From Trebonia sp963767685 (GTDB lineage Bacteria > Actinomycetota > Actinomycetes > Streptosporangiales > Streptosporangiaceae), in assembly GCA_963767685.1 (NCBI GenBank), contig CAVYEZ010000010.1, forward strand, positions 558,001-622,000: 64,000 nt of DNA. The letters are read 5' to 3'. Every line of letters starts with the position of its first letter. The stretch's first letter is position 1. The notes under the pieces were generated by a model. The model worked only from the letters and a program-made list of their open reading frames with translations, was not told the DNA's origin and ran no database searches. This document shows positions 57,052 to 64,000 of the stretch, one piece after another. The position numbers and the translations under genes are program-made.

Positions 57052-57190
57052 GCGGCGAGGGGCCGGCGGGCCGCCGACCCGGCCGGCGACCGCAGCCCGT
57101 GGCGTTCCCGCCACATATCCAGACGCCAACCAGGGCACACCACCATCATGGAAATGTTCCCGTGCAGCACACGGACACCGGGAAGGCACT

Positions 57191-57505
57191 ATGGCTAACG
57201 ACGACAAGACGGCCAGCCTGACGCCCGAGAACTGGCCTCAGGTAAGGTCGGGCCCGCTGATGGTCGGCGGGATCCTGATCGGGATCGGCAGCGTGATCGG
57301 GCTGGTGGGCCTGGCCGTGGCGGGCGGGCACGTGGTCGCGGCCACCCGGGCCTGGCTCAACGAGCTCGAGACGCCGCCCGACCAGCTGGCCCGGCTCCGG
57401 TGGGAGCAGGCCAAGACCGCCGTGGCTGCGGGCGCGTCCACCTGGCAGAACCACCCGAACGCCAAGACCAGGCTGGTTCGCAGGGACGCTGCCGCCGCGA
57501 ACTGA
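57191..57505 (+). CDS. Small protein with one transmembrane segment
   Basis: 104 residues: a hydrophilic N-terminus, one hydrophobic span (PLMVGGILIGIGSVIGLVGLAVAGGHVVA) and a helical C-terminus (RAWLNELETPPDQLARLRWEQAKTA). No family is assigned; similar small membrane proteins are frequent in actinobacteria. GGAAGG precedes ATG 57191. Confidence 0.65.
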   Translation: MANDDKTASLTPENWPQVRSGPLMVGGILIGIGSVIGLVGLAVAGGHVVAATRAWLNELETPPDQLARLRWEQAKTAVAAGASTWQNHPNAKTRLVRRDAAAAN

Positions 57506-57866
57506 CCGGGGCGCGCGTCCGCCCGGCGGCTGACCGGGCGGGCCGGTGGCGGCCACCACGTCCGCGAGCCACGGCGGGTTCCGTGGCCGATGCGGTAATT
57601 CTCCGTTCCCGTAAGCAGTCATGCCCGGGACCCCGGCCCGCCAGCCGGGTGGCCGCCAGGCTTGACCCGCGAACGGAGTGGGCAGGATTTGAGGGTCCCG
57701 CGTGCCGGGCTTGGGGGCTCGGCAGTGACGCGCCGGACCTACCCGTCCTTGCGAACGGGGGAACTGTTCGACAAGGTCGTCCAGCCCCCTGGCGCCGACC
57801 CGTCCCGGATCCGCCGACGTCCCCGCCTCAGGAAAGTCCTGACGCGGCGGGAACCGGGGCGCCCGT
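57506..57866. other. Spacer without recognisable features
   Basis: Open frames here are short, arginine/proline-rich and lack start signals. I see no gene, repeat or clear hairpin. Confidence 0.5.
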
Positions 57867-58850
57867 TCACGGCCGCTTTGGTGAGCTGACATCACGCGGC
57901 CGGGTGACTTGCCCGTCAGCGGGCTGCCCGCCGGCCAGTTCGGAAGGCTCGGGCGGCTCGGGCGGCGCCTGCCCGGCGGCGACCTGGGGCGCGTGGCGGG
58001 CGGTGATGACGATCCCGATCGTCATCACGAGCAGCGAGATGACCACGCCGGCGATCGCGGCGGGGCTGCTGCGCAGCCGGGCGTCGAGCCACACGATGCT
58101 GAGCCCGATCGAGATGATGGGATCGGCGGTGGTGATGATGGCCTGGACCGGGGCCAGGAAAGTGCCCTGCTGGAACGCGTCCTGGTTGAGGATGAACCCG
58201 GCCGGGCCGGTGACGGCCAGCATGTAGAACGGCCAGTTGGTGAACACATGGCCCGGCCCGGCGCCGAACTCCGACGTCACCAGCTTGACCGAGAACGCGG
58301 CGATCCCGTAGTTGACCCCGGTAGCGAGGGCCAGGGCAAGCGGCCGCACGTTCTCGTTCCGCGCGGCCACGGCCAGGCAGCCTCCTACCACCACGACCAG
58401 CCCGATGGCCAGCGGCACCAGCGCGGCGAAGCCGATGTCCGTGTGCCCGGCCGACGGCCGCCCGATGGCGAGGAACCCGCCGACGCCGAGCGCGGCGGCG
58501 GCGACGCCCGCGAGCAGGCCGGGATCCCATCGCTTCGTTCCCGGCGGGAACATGCTCGGATCCCACTCGATGGCCCGGGAGATCAGGACCGCGAAGACCA
58601 GGTCGAAGACCAGCAGCGGCTGGACTACCGCGAGGCTGCCGAAGCTGAGGGCCACGACCTGGAGGGCGAAGGCCGCGACGTTCGCCCCGATGGCCATCAG
58701 CCACAACGGCTGCCTGACCAGGTCGCGCAGGATGTTGGGGGACAGCGCCCGCTCCGTCTTGACCCGCTTGGTGCTGCGCTGGTCCATGACCGCCGATATT
58801 CCAAAGAGCAGCGCGGCCGCTATGGCGGTCACTACCGCGACTGCCTGCAA
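57867..58850 (-). CDS. DMT-superfamily transporter
   Basis: 327 residues, about ten helices: VVTAIAAALLFGISAVMDQRS, FALQVVALSFGSLAVVQPLLVFDLVFAVLI, then PLALALATGVNYGIAAFSVKLV and LAPVQAIITTADPIISIGLSIVWLDARL. The EamA-type duplicated arrangement with VVQPLL in the first half and an equivalent TTADPIISI in the second is characteristic of actinobacterial DMT proteins of unknown substrate. The C-terminus is Pro/Glu-rich. An imperfect palindrome lies upstream at 58910. Confidence 0.82.
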   Translation of the reverse strand: MQAVAVVTAIAAALLFGISAVMDQRSTKRVKTERALSPNILRDLVRQPLWLMAIGANVAAFALQVVALSFGSLAVVQPLLVFDLVFAVLISRAIEWDPSMFPPGTKRWDPGLLAGVAAAALGVGGFLAIGRPSAGHTDIGFAALVPLAIGLVVVVGGCLAVAARNENVRPLALALATGVNYGIAAFSVKLVTSEFGAGPGHVFTNWPFYMLAVTGPAGFILNQDAFQQGTFLAPVQAIITTADPIISIGLSIVWLDARLRSSPAAIAGVVISLLVMTIGIVITARHAPQVAAGQAPPEPPEPSELAGGQPADGQVTRPRDVSSPKRP

Positions 58851-58909
58851 TTCGTCCTCCGAACCCGGTCAACCGCCGACTCGCCTGGTGGGATCTTCAC
58901 ACCCGCCCT

Positions 58910-58948
58910 GGTGAGGTGTCATCACTCGACTTGTGATTGCCTCTCACC
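58910..58948. promoter_or_regulatory. Imperfect 39-bp palindrome upstream of the DMT gene
   Basis: GGTGAGGTGTCATCAC and GTGATTGCCTCTCACC match in 12 of 16 positions around TCGACTT, 60 bases before the DMT start. It may be an operator. Confidence 0.45.
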
Positions 58949-58949
58949 G

Positions 58950-59190
58950 GCCCGGGGCGGGTTGAAACGGCTTCAGGCGAACTGCTGGGATCCAGGCGGC
59001 GCGACCGGCCAGGCCGGCCTCGCCGATCCAGGACCGCAGCAAGAACGTCTTGCCGCTTCCCGCCGGGGCGGACACGACGACCACCCGCCCGGCCGCCCCG
59101 ATCCCCCGCACAGCGCGGTGCGGGAAACGACGCCGCCAACGACAGGAGGAACAGACGCGTTGGCGGTCAAGAACCAGTCAGCAAGTTGCA
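58950..59190 (-). pseudogene. LuxR/MalT (LAL)-type ATPase head remnant
   Basis: The minus strand encodes RVVVVSAPAGSGKTFLLRSW, a Walker A loop, followed by GEAGLAGRAAWIPA and a premature stop. Just upstream, in another frame, ANASVPPVVGGVVSRTAL resembles the leader of LAL-family regulators. So the N-terminal P-loop region of a large LuxR-type ATPase regulator survives with a frameshift; more than 800 residues are missing. Confidence 0.65.
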
Positions 59191-59236
59191 CGGCGCTCCC
59201 CAGAAGCTCTCAGCTAACTTTAAAACGTGCCTATCG

Positions 59237-59322
59237 GGTCACCTGGAGTGACCTCGCTGGACGCTGTGGCTGAAGGGGAACGGTCGCACGGGGGGCTGCG
59301 CCAGGTCACCAGAATGGGTGAT
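59237..59322 (+). promoter_or_regulatory. Two GGTCAC-type inverted repeats upstream of cydA
   Basis: GGTCAC-CTGGA-GTGACC (59237-59253) is perfect. GGTCACC (59304-59310) with GGTGAT (59317-59322) is a second, imperfect one. They are 240 and 170 bases before the cydA start. The sequence differs from the TGTGA/TCACA Rex pattern, so another regulator is suspected. Confidence 0.5.
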
Positions 59323-59479
59323 GCCGGCTCACCACGGCCTGCGCGATGGTTAAGACGGCGACCGCCGGATATGACACGTACGCACGGGGGTGCCCGCCCG
59401 CCCGTGCACGGAGGGGCTGAATCATGTCCGCATCCAGGCACCTGTCAGTCGAGGTAACCCCGGCGCAGCGGGACGCGGG

Positions 59480-61018
59480 ATGACGCTGGACGTGGCCGCG
59501 CAGGTCGTGCCGGCCCGCGCGCAGATGGCGACCACGCTGGGATTCCACATCATCCTGGCCTGCCTGGGCATCGCGCTGCCGGCGTTCGTGCTGCTGGCCG
59601 AGTTCATCGGGCTGCGGCGGCAGAACGACACCGCGCTGCTGCTCGCGCGCCGCTGGTCGCAGGCGATGGGCGTGCTCATCGCGGTCGGCGCGGTGACCGG
59701 GACCGTGCTGTCGTTCGAGATGGGCCTGCTGTGGCCGGGCCTGATGCGCCAGTACGGGTCGGTGCTCGGGTTCCCGTTCGCGGTCGAAGGGCTCTTCTTC
59801 TTCCTTGAGGCGATCTTCGCCGGGGTGTACCTGTGGGGCTGGCAGCGGCTGCCGGGGTGGGCGCACTGGTGGTCGGGGGTGCCGATCGCGGTGTCGGGCA
59901 TCTTCGGCGCGATGTCGGTGATCGCGGTGAACTCGTGGATGAACCAGCCGGGGGGGTTCACAGAAAGCGGGGGGCGGATCACCTCGATCAACGCGTGGCA
60001 GGTGTTCTTCAACCACGCCGCCACCTACGAGATGCCGCACATGATCCTGGCCGCGTACATGGTCGCCGGGTTCCTCATCGCCGGCATTTACGCGACCGGC
60101 ATCCTGCGCGGCCGCCGGGACCGCTATCACTACGCCGGCTTCGCGCTCGGGTTCGTGCCGGCCGCGATCCTGACCCCGTTCCAGATCTTCGTCGGCGACA
60201 CCGCGGCCCGCTCGATCGCCGGCGACCAGCCGGTGAAGTTCGCGGCCATGGAGTACGTGGCGCAGACGTCCCGGCACGTGCCCGAGTGGATTGCCGGCGT
60301 CTACGTCAACGGGAACGTCTACGCCGGGATCAAGATCCCGGACCTGGACTCGCTGCTCGTCGGGTTCGGGCCGGGGACGCGGGTGATCGGCTGGGACAGC
60401 GTCCCGCCGGCCGACCGGCCGCCCGCGGTGTGGCTTATCCACCTCGCCTTCGACGTCATGGTGGGGATCGGGACGCTGCTGCTGCTCTGGGGGCTGTGGG
60501 CCGCCTACGAGTGGTGGCGACGGCGACGGCTGCCGCCGATGAAGCTGTTCTGGTGGGTCGGCGCGGTCAGCGGGGTGGCCGCGATCGTGGCGATGGAGTG
60601 CGGCTGGATCGTCACCGAGGTCGGCCGCCAGCCCTGGGTCGTTTACGAGATCCTGCCCACGGCCGACGCCGCCACCACCAACGGCGGCGTGCTCGCCAGC
60701 CTGACCCTGGTCATCATCCTGTACGCGGTGCTCGGGGTGATCACGATCGCGATCTTGCGGCTGCTGTCCCGGCGCTGGCGCCGCGGCGACGCCGAGGCGG
60801 CGGTCCCGTACGGCCCCTCCCCGCCGCGCCGGACGCGGAGGCGGACGTCAACGCCGGCAAGGCGGGGCGGTAATGGCCTCGGACGCGGTCGGCGGCATCC
60901 TGCTCGCCGGCGTCACCCTGTACGCGGTGCTCGGCGGGGCGGACTTCGGCGGCGGCCTGTGGGACCTGCTGGCGGGCACGACCGCGCAGGGGCGGAGGCC
61001 GCGGGCGCTGATCGATGA
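59480..61018 (+). CDS. cydA: Cytochrome bd oxidase subunit I, with frameshifted C-terminus
   Basis: 512 residues as written. MATTLGFHIILACLGIALP holds the haem b595 His; VEGLFFFLEAIFAGVYLWGW, NHAATYEMPHMILAAYMVAG (haem b558 His) and VAMECGWIVTEVGRQPWVVYEIL (GRQPW signature and Met/Glu region) follow. It oxidises quinol and reduces O2 in the membrane without pumping. After about residue 447 (near 60820) the frame gives an Arg-rich tail reaching 146 bases into cydB. Another frame would give APDAEADVNAGKAGR and a TAA overlapping the cydB ATG. A one-base loss in a C run is likely. ATG 59480, weak SD. Confidence 0.88.
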   Translation: MTLDVAAQVVPARAQMATTLGFHIILACLGIALPAFVLLAEFIGLRRQNDTALLLARRWSQAMGVLIAVGAVTGTVLSFEMGLLWPGLMRQYGSVLGFPFAVEGLFFFLEAIFAGVYLWGWQRLPGWAHWWSGVPIAVSGIFGAMSVIAVNSWMNQPGGFTESGGRITSINAWQVFFNHAATYEMPHMILAAYMVAGFLIAGIYATGILRGRRDRYHYAGFALGFVPAAILTPFQIFVGDTAARSIAGDQPVKFAAMEYVAQTSRHVPEWIAGVYVNGNVYAGIKIPDLDSLLVGFGPGTRVIGWDSVPPADRPPAVWLIHLAFDVMVGIGTLLLLWGLWAAYEWWRRRRLPPMKLFWWVGAVSGVAAIVAMECGWIVTEVGRQPWVVYEILPTADAATTNGGVLASLTLVIILYAVLGVITIAILRLLSRRWRRGDAEAAVPYGPSPPRRTRRRTSTPARRGGNGLGRGRRHPARRRHPVRGARRGGLRRRPVGPAGGHDRAGAEAAGADR

Positions 61019-62066
61019 GTCGATCACCCCGGTATGGGAGGGCAACCACGTCTGGCTGATCTTCGACCTGGTGATCTTCTGGACCGCGTTCCCGGACGCG
61101 TTCGCCTCGGTGATGAGCGCGCTCGCGCTGCCGCTGTGGCTGGCGCTGGCCGGGATCGTGCTGCGCGGCGCCGGGTTCGCCTTCCGCAAGGAACTGACCC
61201 GGCTGAGCACGCAGCGCTTGGCCGGCGCCACCTTCGCCTTCTCTTCGCTGGTGACCCCGTTCTTCATGGGCACCGTGGTCGGGGCCATCGCCGCCGGCGC
61301 CGTGCCCGCCGACGCGACCCAGGCCAGCCTGGCGGCCTGGACCAGCCCGACGGCGCTCATGGCCGGGTTCTTGTTCGTGGCCGCCTGCGGCTACCTGGCC
61401 GCCGTCTACCTCGTCGGTGAGGCGGCAAGCCGGGGCGACCGCCGCCTGCAGGCCTACTTCGCGCGCCGCGCCCAAGCCGCCGCGATCGTGGCCGGGGCCC
61501 TGTCGCTGGCGGCCCTGCTTGAACTGCAGAACTCCAACCGGCTGCTGTTCGACCGGCTCACCGGCCGGGCCCTGCCGCTGGTGGTGGTGGCCGGGGTGTG
61601 CGGTCTTGCGGTCTTCGCCCTGCTGGCGATCGGCCGGCCGCGGGGCATCCGGGTCATCGCCGCGCTCGGCGTCGCCGCCGTGGTCTGGGGCTGGGGCGTC
61701 GCCCAGTACCCGGTGCTCCTGCCGGGCACCTCGGTGACCCTGAGCAACGCGGGCGCGCCGGAGTCCACCATGGTCGCGGTCATCGTCGTGTTCATCATCG
61801 CGGTGGTGCTGGTCGGGCCCTCCTTCGCCTTGCTGTACATGCTGCAGGGCCGCCGCCTGCTTGGCGCGGGCGAGCACGGGGCGCTGGCCGCCGCCGTCCC
61901 GGCCGGCTACCAGGACCGGCCTCCGGCCGCCGCCCCGGGGCGGCCCGCCGCCGGGCGCCACCGGCAGCAGCCACCGGAACGGGGGCACGCAGGCCAGGCC
62001 ACCCGGGCGGTCGCGCTCGGCGCCGTGACCATCGCCGCGATCATCCGGCGATTCCGGTCGCGCTGA
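60873..62066 (+). CDS. cydB: Cytochrome bd oxidase subunit II
   Basis: 397 residues. LAGVTLYAVLGGADFGGGLWDLL, VWEGNHVWLIFDLVIFWTAFPDAF and GAGFAFRKEL are standard CydB motifs (including the quinol-side E-N-H-W element); the last helices (VAVIVVFIIAVVLVGPSFALLYML) are normal. It extends about 60 residues with a Pro/Arg/His-rich tail ending in IRRFRSR. It starts at an ATG that would overlap the original cydA stop (TAATG). No cydCD is present within the window. Confidence 0.9.
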   Translation: MASDAVGGILLAGVTLYAVLGGADFGGGLWDLLAGTTAQGRRPRALIDESITPVWEGNHVWLIFDLVIFWTAFPDAFASVMSALALPLWLALAGIVLRGAGFAFRKELTRLSTQRLAGATFAFSSLVTPFFMGTVVGAIAAGAVPADATQASLAAWTSPTALMAGFLFVAACGYLAAVYLVGEAASRGDRRLQAYFARRAQAAAIVAGALSLAALLELQNSNRLLFDRLTGRALPLVVVAGVCGLAVFALLAIGRPRGIRVIAALGVAAVVWGWGVAQYPVLLPGTSVTLSNAGAPESTMVAVIVVFIIAVVLVGPSFALLYMLQGRRLLGAGEHGALAAAVPAGYQDRPPAAAPGRPAAGRHRQQPPERGHAGQATRAVALGAVTIAAIIRRFRSR

Positions 62067-62082
62067 CCGCGGCACCGCTAAC

Positions 62083-62124
62083 CATGGGGCGCTAACCACG
62101 AGGTGCTAGCCACGAGGTGCTAGC
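62083..62124. repeat. Three 14-bp tandem units after cydB
   Basis: CACGAGGTGCTAGC occurs twice (62097-62110, 62111-62124), preceded by the diverged CATGGGGCGCTAAC (62083-62096). Each unit contains a GCTAGC-like core. It lies 17 bases past the cydB stop. The stretch 62125-62216 shows nothing further except a GGCGCGCGCGCC palindrome. Confidence 0.7.
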
Positions 62125-62216
62125 CACGGGGGCGGGGCGGCCCTGGGGAGCCACCACGCCCCCGTTCGGGATAATGGAGCGCGCTCACCGCCGGACGGCG
62201 GCGGGCGCGCGCGCCG

Positions 62217-62291
62217 TCAGCCGTTGCAGCCGCAGCTGCAGCCGCTTGGGCAGCTGCACGATGAGCTGTGTCCGCATGAGCAGGTCCGCAT
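62217..62291 (-). CDS. 24-residue cysteine-rich peptide
   Basis: The frame starts at ATG (minus, 62291) with AAGGGAGG and an 8-base spacing, and stops at TGA 62217-62219. Of 24 residues seven are Cys (4, 6, 12, 14, 18, 20, 22), one His (8), the remainder nearly all Ser and Gly. Three Cys-Ser-Cys motifs, the last extended to Cys-Ser-Cys-Gly-Cys, recall metallothionein-like or Cu(I)/Zn(II)-binding peptides, or a modified peptide precursor. The codons TGC and AGC dominate. It lies downstream of an MFS remnant on the same strand and beside cydAB. No known family is recalled. It could be chance in a repeat-like CTGCAG-rich DNA, but the SD is very good. Confidence 0.6.
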   Translation of the reverse strand: MRTCSCGHSSSCSCPSGCSCGCNG

Positions 62292-62414
62292 TGGCTCCGC
62301 CTCCCTTCGGCGTGACCCGGCGCCTGAGGGGTGCGCCGTGCCTCACCACCACCAGACACCAGTCTCTCACGCTCGGTAAGTAGCCGTCGGCGATACAGTT
62401 GCCTGCCGGCGGGG

Positions 62415-62990
62415 TCACGCCGCCGCGGACGGCGAGGTCACTGGGGTCACCGCGTCGCTGCGGCCCGTGCGACTGCTGGTGCTGGTGCGGCGCCTCGCGC
62501 GAGTGAGCGCGAGCGCGGCGGCCGCGCCGATGACGATGAGCGCGGCCCCCGACAGCATGAAGCCCGCGCTGACGCCGACGGTGTCGATGATGGCCGTGGC
62601 GATGACCGGCGCGATCGCGATGGCGCCGGCAATGCCGGCCTCCCACAGGCCGAGGGCCTTGGCGAGGTGGCGCTCCGGCATGCGCTGCTGGACGAGCGCG
62701 ATCAGCGGGATGTCGGTCAGGGCGGAGGCGAAGCCGGTGGCGGCGAGCAGGCCCGCGGCGACCAGCGGGCTGGCGGCCAGGCCGAGGGGGAAGCGGAAGG
62801 CGCCGAGCAGCACCCAGGCGAGCACGGCGACGCGGGCCAGGTTCGGTAGCCGGAGGCGGGCGATGACGAGGGCGCCGAATACTTCGGCTACGCCGGCGAT
62901 GCCGATCAGCAGGCCGTGCGTTCCTCGCCCGGCACGGGATGTAGCGGGCTCATCGTCGTTTGCGGTATCCCGGTGAGCCGCCGGAAATTC
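62415..62990 (-). pseudogene. MFS transporter C-terminal half
   Basis: The minus strand has GLLIGIAGVAEVFGALVIAR, VLAWVLLGAFRFPLGLAASP, LIALVQQRMPERHLAKALGL and TVGVSAGFMLSGAALIVIG, about five helices of an MFS permease with the typical QR.P...LAKA.GL loop. Before this, the frame hits a stop near 63000 and there is no first half. A GTG at 62825 could start a fragment, but a functional transporter is unlikely. Confidence 0.7.
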
Positions 62991-63017
62991 GTGTGGTTAC
63001 GGTTGTCCTATGGCGCG

Positions 63018-63338
63018 TTACGCCTTGCGGATCTTGACCGCGGTCCCGTAGGCGCAGATCTCCTGGCCGATGTTCCACAGGTCGTTGGCGTCGAAGCGCA
63101 TGGCCAGCACCGCGTCGGCGCCGCGCTCTTGGGCCGCCTGGACCAGCCGGTCCTGGGCCTCGGTGCGGCTGTCGTTGAGCATTTTCGTCATGCCCCTGAG
63201 CTCGCCGCCGACCATTGACTTGAGCCCGGCGCCGAACTGGGCACCGACGTTGCGGCTACGCACAGTGATGCCAAAGACCTCGCCGAGGACTTCGGTCACC
63301 TCATATCCGGGCAAATCGTTCATCGTACTTATCAGCAT
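63018..63338 (-). CDS. YbjQ/UPF0145 family protein
   Basis: 106 residues. LISTMNDLPGYEVTEVLGEVFGITVRSRNV, LKSMVGGELRGMTKMLNDSRTEAQDRLVQAAQERGADAVLAMRFD and TAVKIRKA are the conserved features of the YbjQ pentameric fold, sometimes called heavy-metal-binding, role unproven. Length is normal. It stands alone. Confidence 0.9.
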   Translation of the reverse strand: MLISTMNDLPGYEVTEVLGEVFGITVRSRNVGAQFGAGLKSMVGGELRGMTKMLNDSRTEAQDRLVQAAQERGADAVLAMRFDANDLWNIGQEICAYGTAVKIRKA

Positions 63339-63542
63339 GTTACTAGTCTCCTATCTTTGTCGATCGGGGAAGTCTGGCCGCCAATGATCGTTACTTATTG
63401 TGACGCCCGCTGGGCCGCCGCGGCTGATCTCCGGTTCCGGCATGTTCCCCGTTGCTAACGGGCAGTACCCTGAGCAGACCGGCGAGGCCAGGAGTCCGCT
63501 GCCGCCTCCGCCCGCAAGCCACAGGCCGCAGGACCGAAGGAG

Positions 63543-64000
63543 TTGTTCGCCCTGCCACGGTTCGCCGCAGAAGCTGACCAACGCGCCGCCGCGCCAAGCG
63601 ATGGCGACGACGCCCCGCCAGAGTGCCTTGAGCTGCCACGGCCGAAGCGGCTACTGCGCACGGTCGGCTGGAACATCGCCGAATCGTTCGGGCTGCCGAC
63701 CGCGGGCTATGCCATCGCCGCCGCGCTCGCGGGCCGCGACGCCGGCCTGTGGGCCATGCTCGGCGCCATCTGGCTCACCGCGGTCATCCGCAAGGTCGTC
63801 ACCGGCTCGGTGCCTGGCCTCGTGGCGATCTCGCTAATCGTGCTCACCGTGCAGACGCTGGCCGCGATCATCACCGGCAACCTGTGGATCTTCCTGCTGC
63901 ACTTCCCGCTCGCGAACCTGGCCCTGTGCGTGCTGTTCACCAAGACGGCGCGCGGCCACAGCCCCATTGCCGCCCGGCTGGCCGCCGAGGTGATCGGGCT
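63543..64000 (+). CDS. Membrane protein, DUF3159/VC0807-like, partial
   Basis: The frame is open from 63474 to the window edge. After a hydrophilic leader the protein reads LLRTVGWNIAESFGLPTAGY, then AAALAGRDAGLWAMLGAIWLTAVIRKVVTG and VAISLIVLTVQTLAAIITGNLWIFLL, a series of helices resembling DUF3159/VC0807-type proteins. No ATG or GTG is available; TTG 63543 with GAAGGAG directly adjacent is a poor start, so the true beginning may be CTG 63552 or elsewhere. The 3' end is outside the window. Confidence 0.55.
   Translation, partial: MFALPRFAAEADQRAAAPSDGDDAPPECLELPRPKRLLRTVGWNIAESFGLPTAGYAIAAALAGRDAGLWAMLGAIWLTAVIRKVVTGSVPGLVAISLIVLTVQTLAAIITGNLWIFLLHFPLANLALCVLFTKTARGHSPIAARLAAEVIG

Noticed and set aside
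57662..57889. 75-codon plus frame in the spacer before the DMT gene
   Set aside because: Arg/Pro-rich, no SD, overlaps the DMT 3' end antisense.
62185..62277. 30-codon minus frame with LQLRLQRL pattern
   Set aside because: It overlaps the Cys-rich frame in another phase and has no SD at proper distance; the Cys-rich frame has the better start.
1..64000. tRNA, rRNA or insertion sequence
   Set aside because: No TTCGA-loop cloverleaf, rRNA motif, transposase or terminal repeat with target duplication was recognised on either strand.

Overview
The window is very GC-rich DNA with dense, mostly single-gene or two- to three-gene units on both strands, GTG/TTG starts, Shine-Dalgarno sites of the AGGAGG type and several probably leaderless starts. 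Gene content (Ohr/OhrR, ECF sigma factors with fused SnoaL domains, a mycothiol-type DinB/MDMPI-fold protein, DUF1206, BrkB, MMPL, SIP-type siderophore reductase, cytochrome bd) points to a soil-type actinobacterium with a large genome. I cannot fix the genus from sequence alone.

Layout. 1-2.7 kb: a broken phosphoesterase and a broken class-III aminotransferase, then divergent ohrR/ohr and a PrxQ peroxiredoxin (organic peroxide defence). 2.7-5.6 kb: VOC protein, a one-chain ArsR-ArsC fusion and chromate transporter ChrA (oxyanion resistance). 5.6-8.5 kb: LuxR tail remnant, aldo/keto reductase and an AT-richer AlbA_2/Schlafen-type gene. 8.5-13.8 kb: a small CxxC protein, an ECF41 sigma factor with its oxidoreductase partner and a recognisable ECF41 promoter, then a VOC/flavoprotein pair running into a truncated SDR, a SnoaL-like protein and an internally deleted muconolactone isomerase. 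14-21.5 kb: BrkB, TetR with a galactarate/talarate dehydratase-like enolase, NDH-2, glucokinase, and a secreted GH127 arabinofuranosidase. 21.9-28.7 kb: a two-component system interleaved with an SDR, an HpcH/HpaI aldolase, a cyclase-family hydrolase and an MFS transporter, with the same 16-bp palindrome at two places. 28.7-36.9 kb: PAP2-diacylglycerol kinase fusion, DUF1206 protein, secreted GH54 arabinofuranosidase with ricin-type repeats, and a heteromeric ABC exporter pair. 37-49.5 kb: small stress-type proteins, PadR with a membrane partner, a decayed zone at 41.2-41.8 kb, an HTH-citrate synthase divergent from a homocitrate-synthase-like enzyme, siderophore reductase and SDRs. 49.5-59 kb: second SnoaL-fused ECF sigma, MMPL transporter and TetR, SRPBCC and P450, an orphan FCD domain, DMT transporter. 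59.2-64 kb: cytochrome bd (cydAB), a previously hidden 24-residue cysteine-rich peptide gene, MFS remnant, YbjQ and a partial membrane protein.

Two themes stand out. First, at least a dozen gene fragments (heads, tails, one internal deletion, several frameshifts) sit between intact genes, so this stretch looks like an accessory region shaped by many small deletions. Second, regulatory palindromes and hairpins are unusually legible: an OhrR-type site, an ECF41 promoter, twin palindromes of the two-component cluster, TetR and PadR sites, and a hairpin containing a stop codon. All functional statements are inferred from sequence pattern and family knowledge; no search was run.
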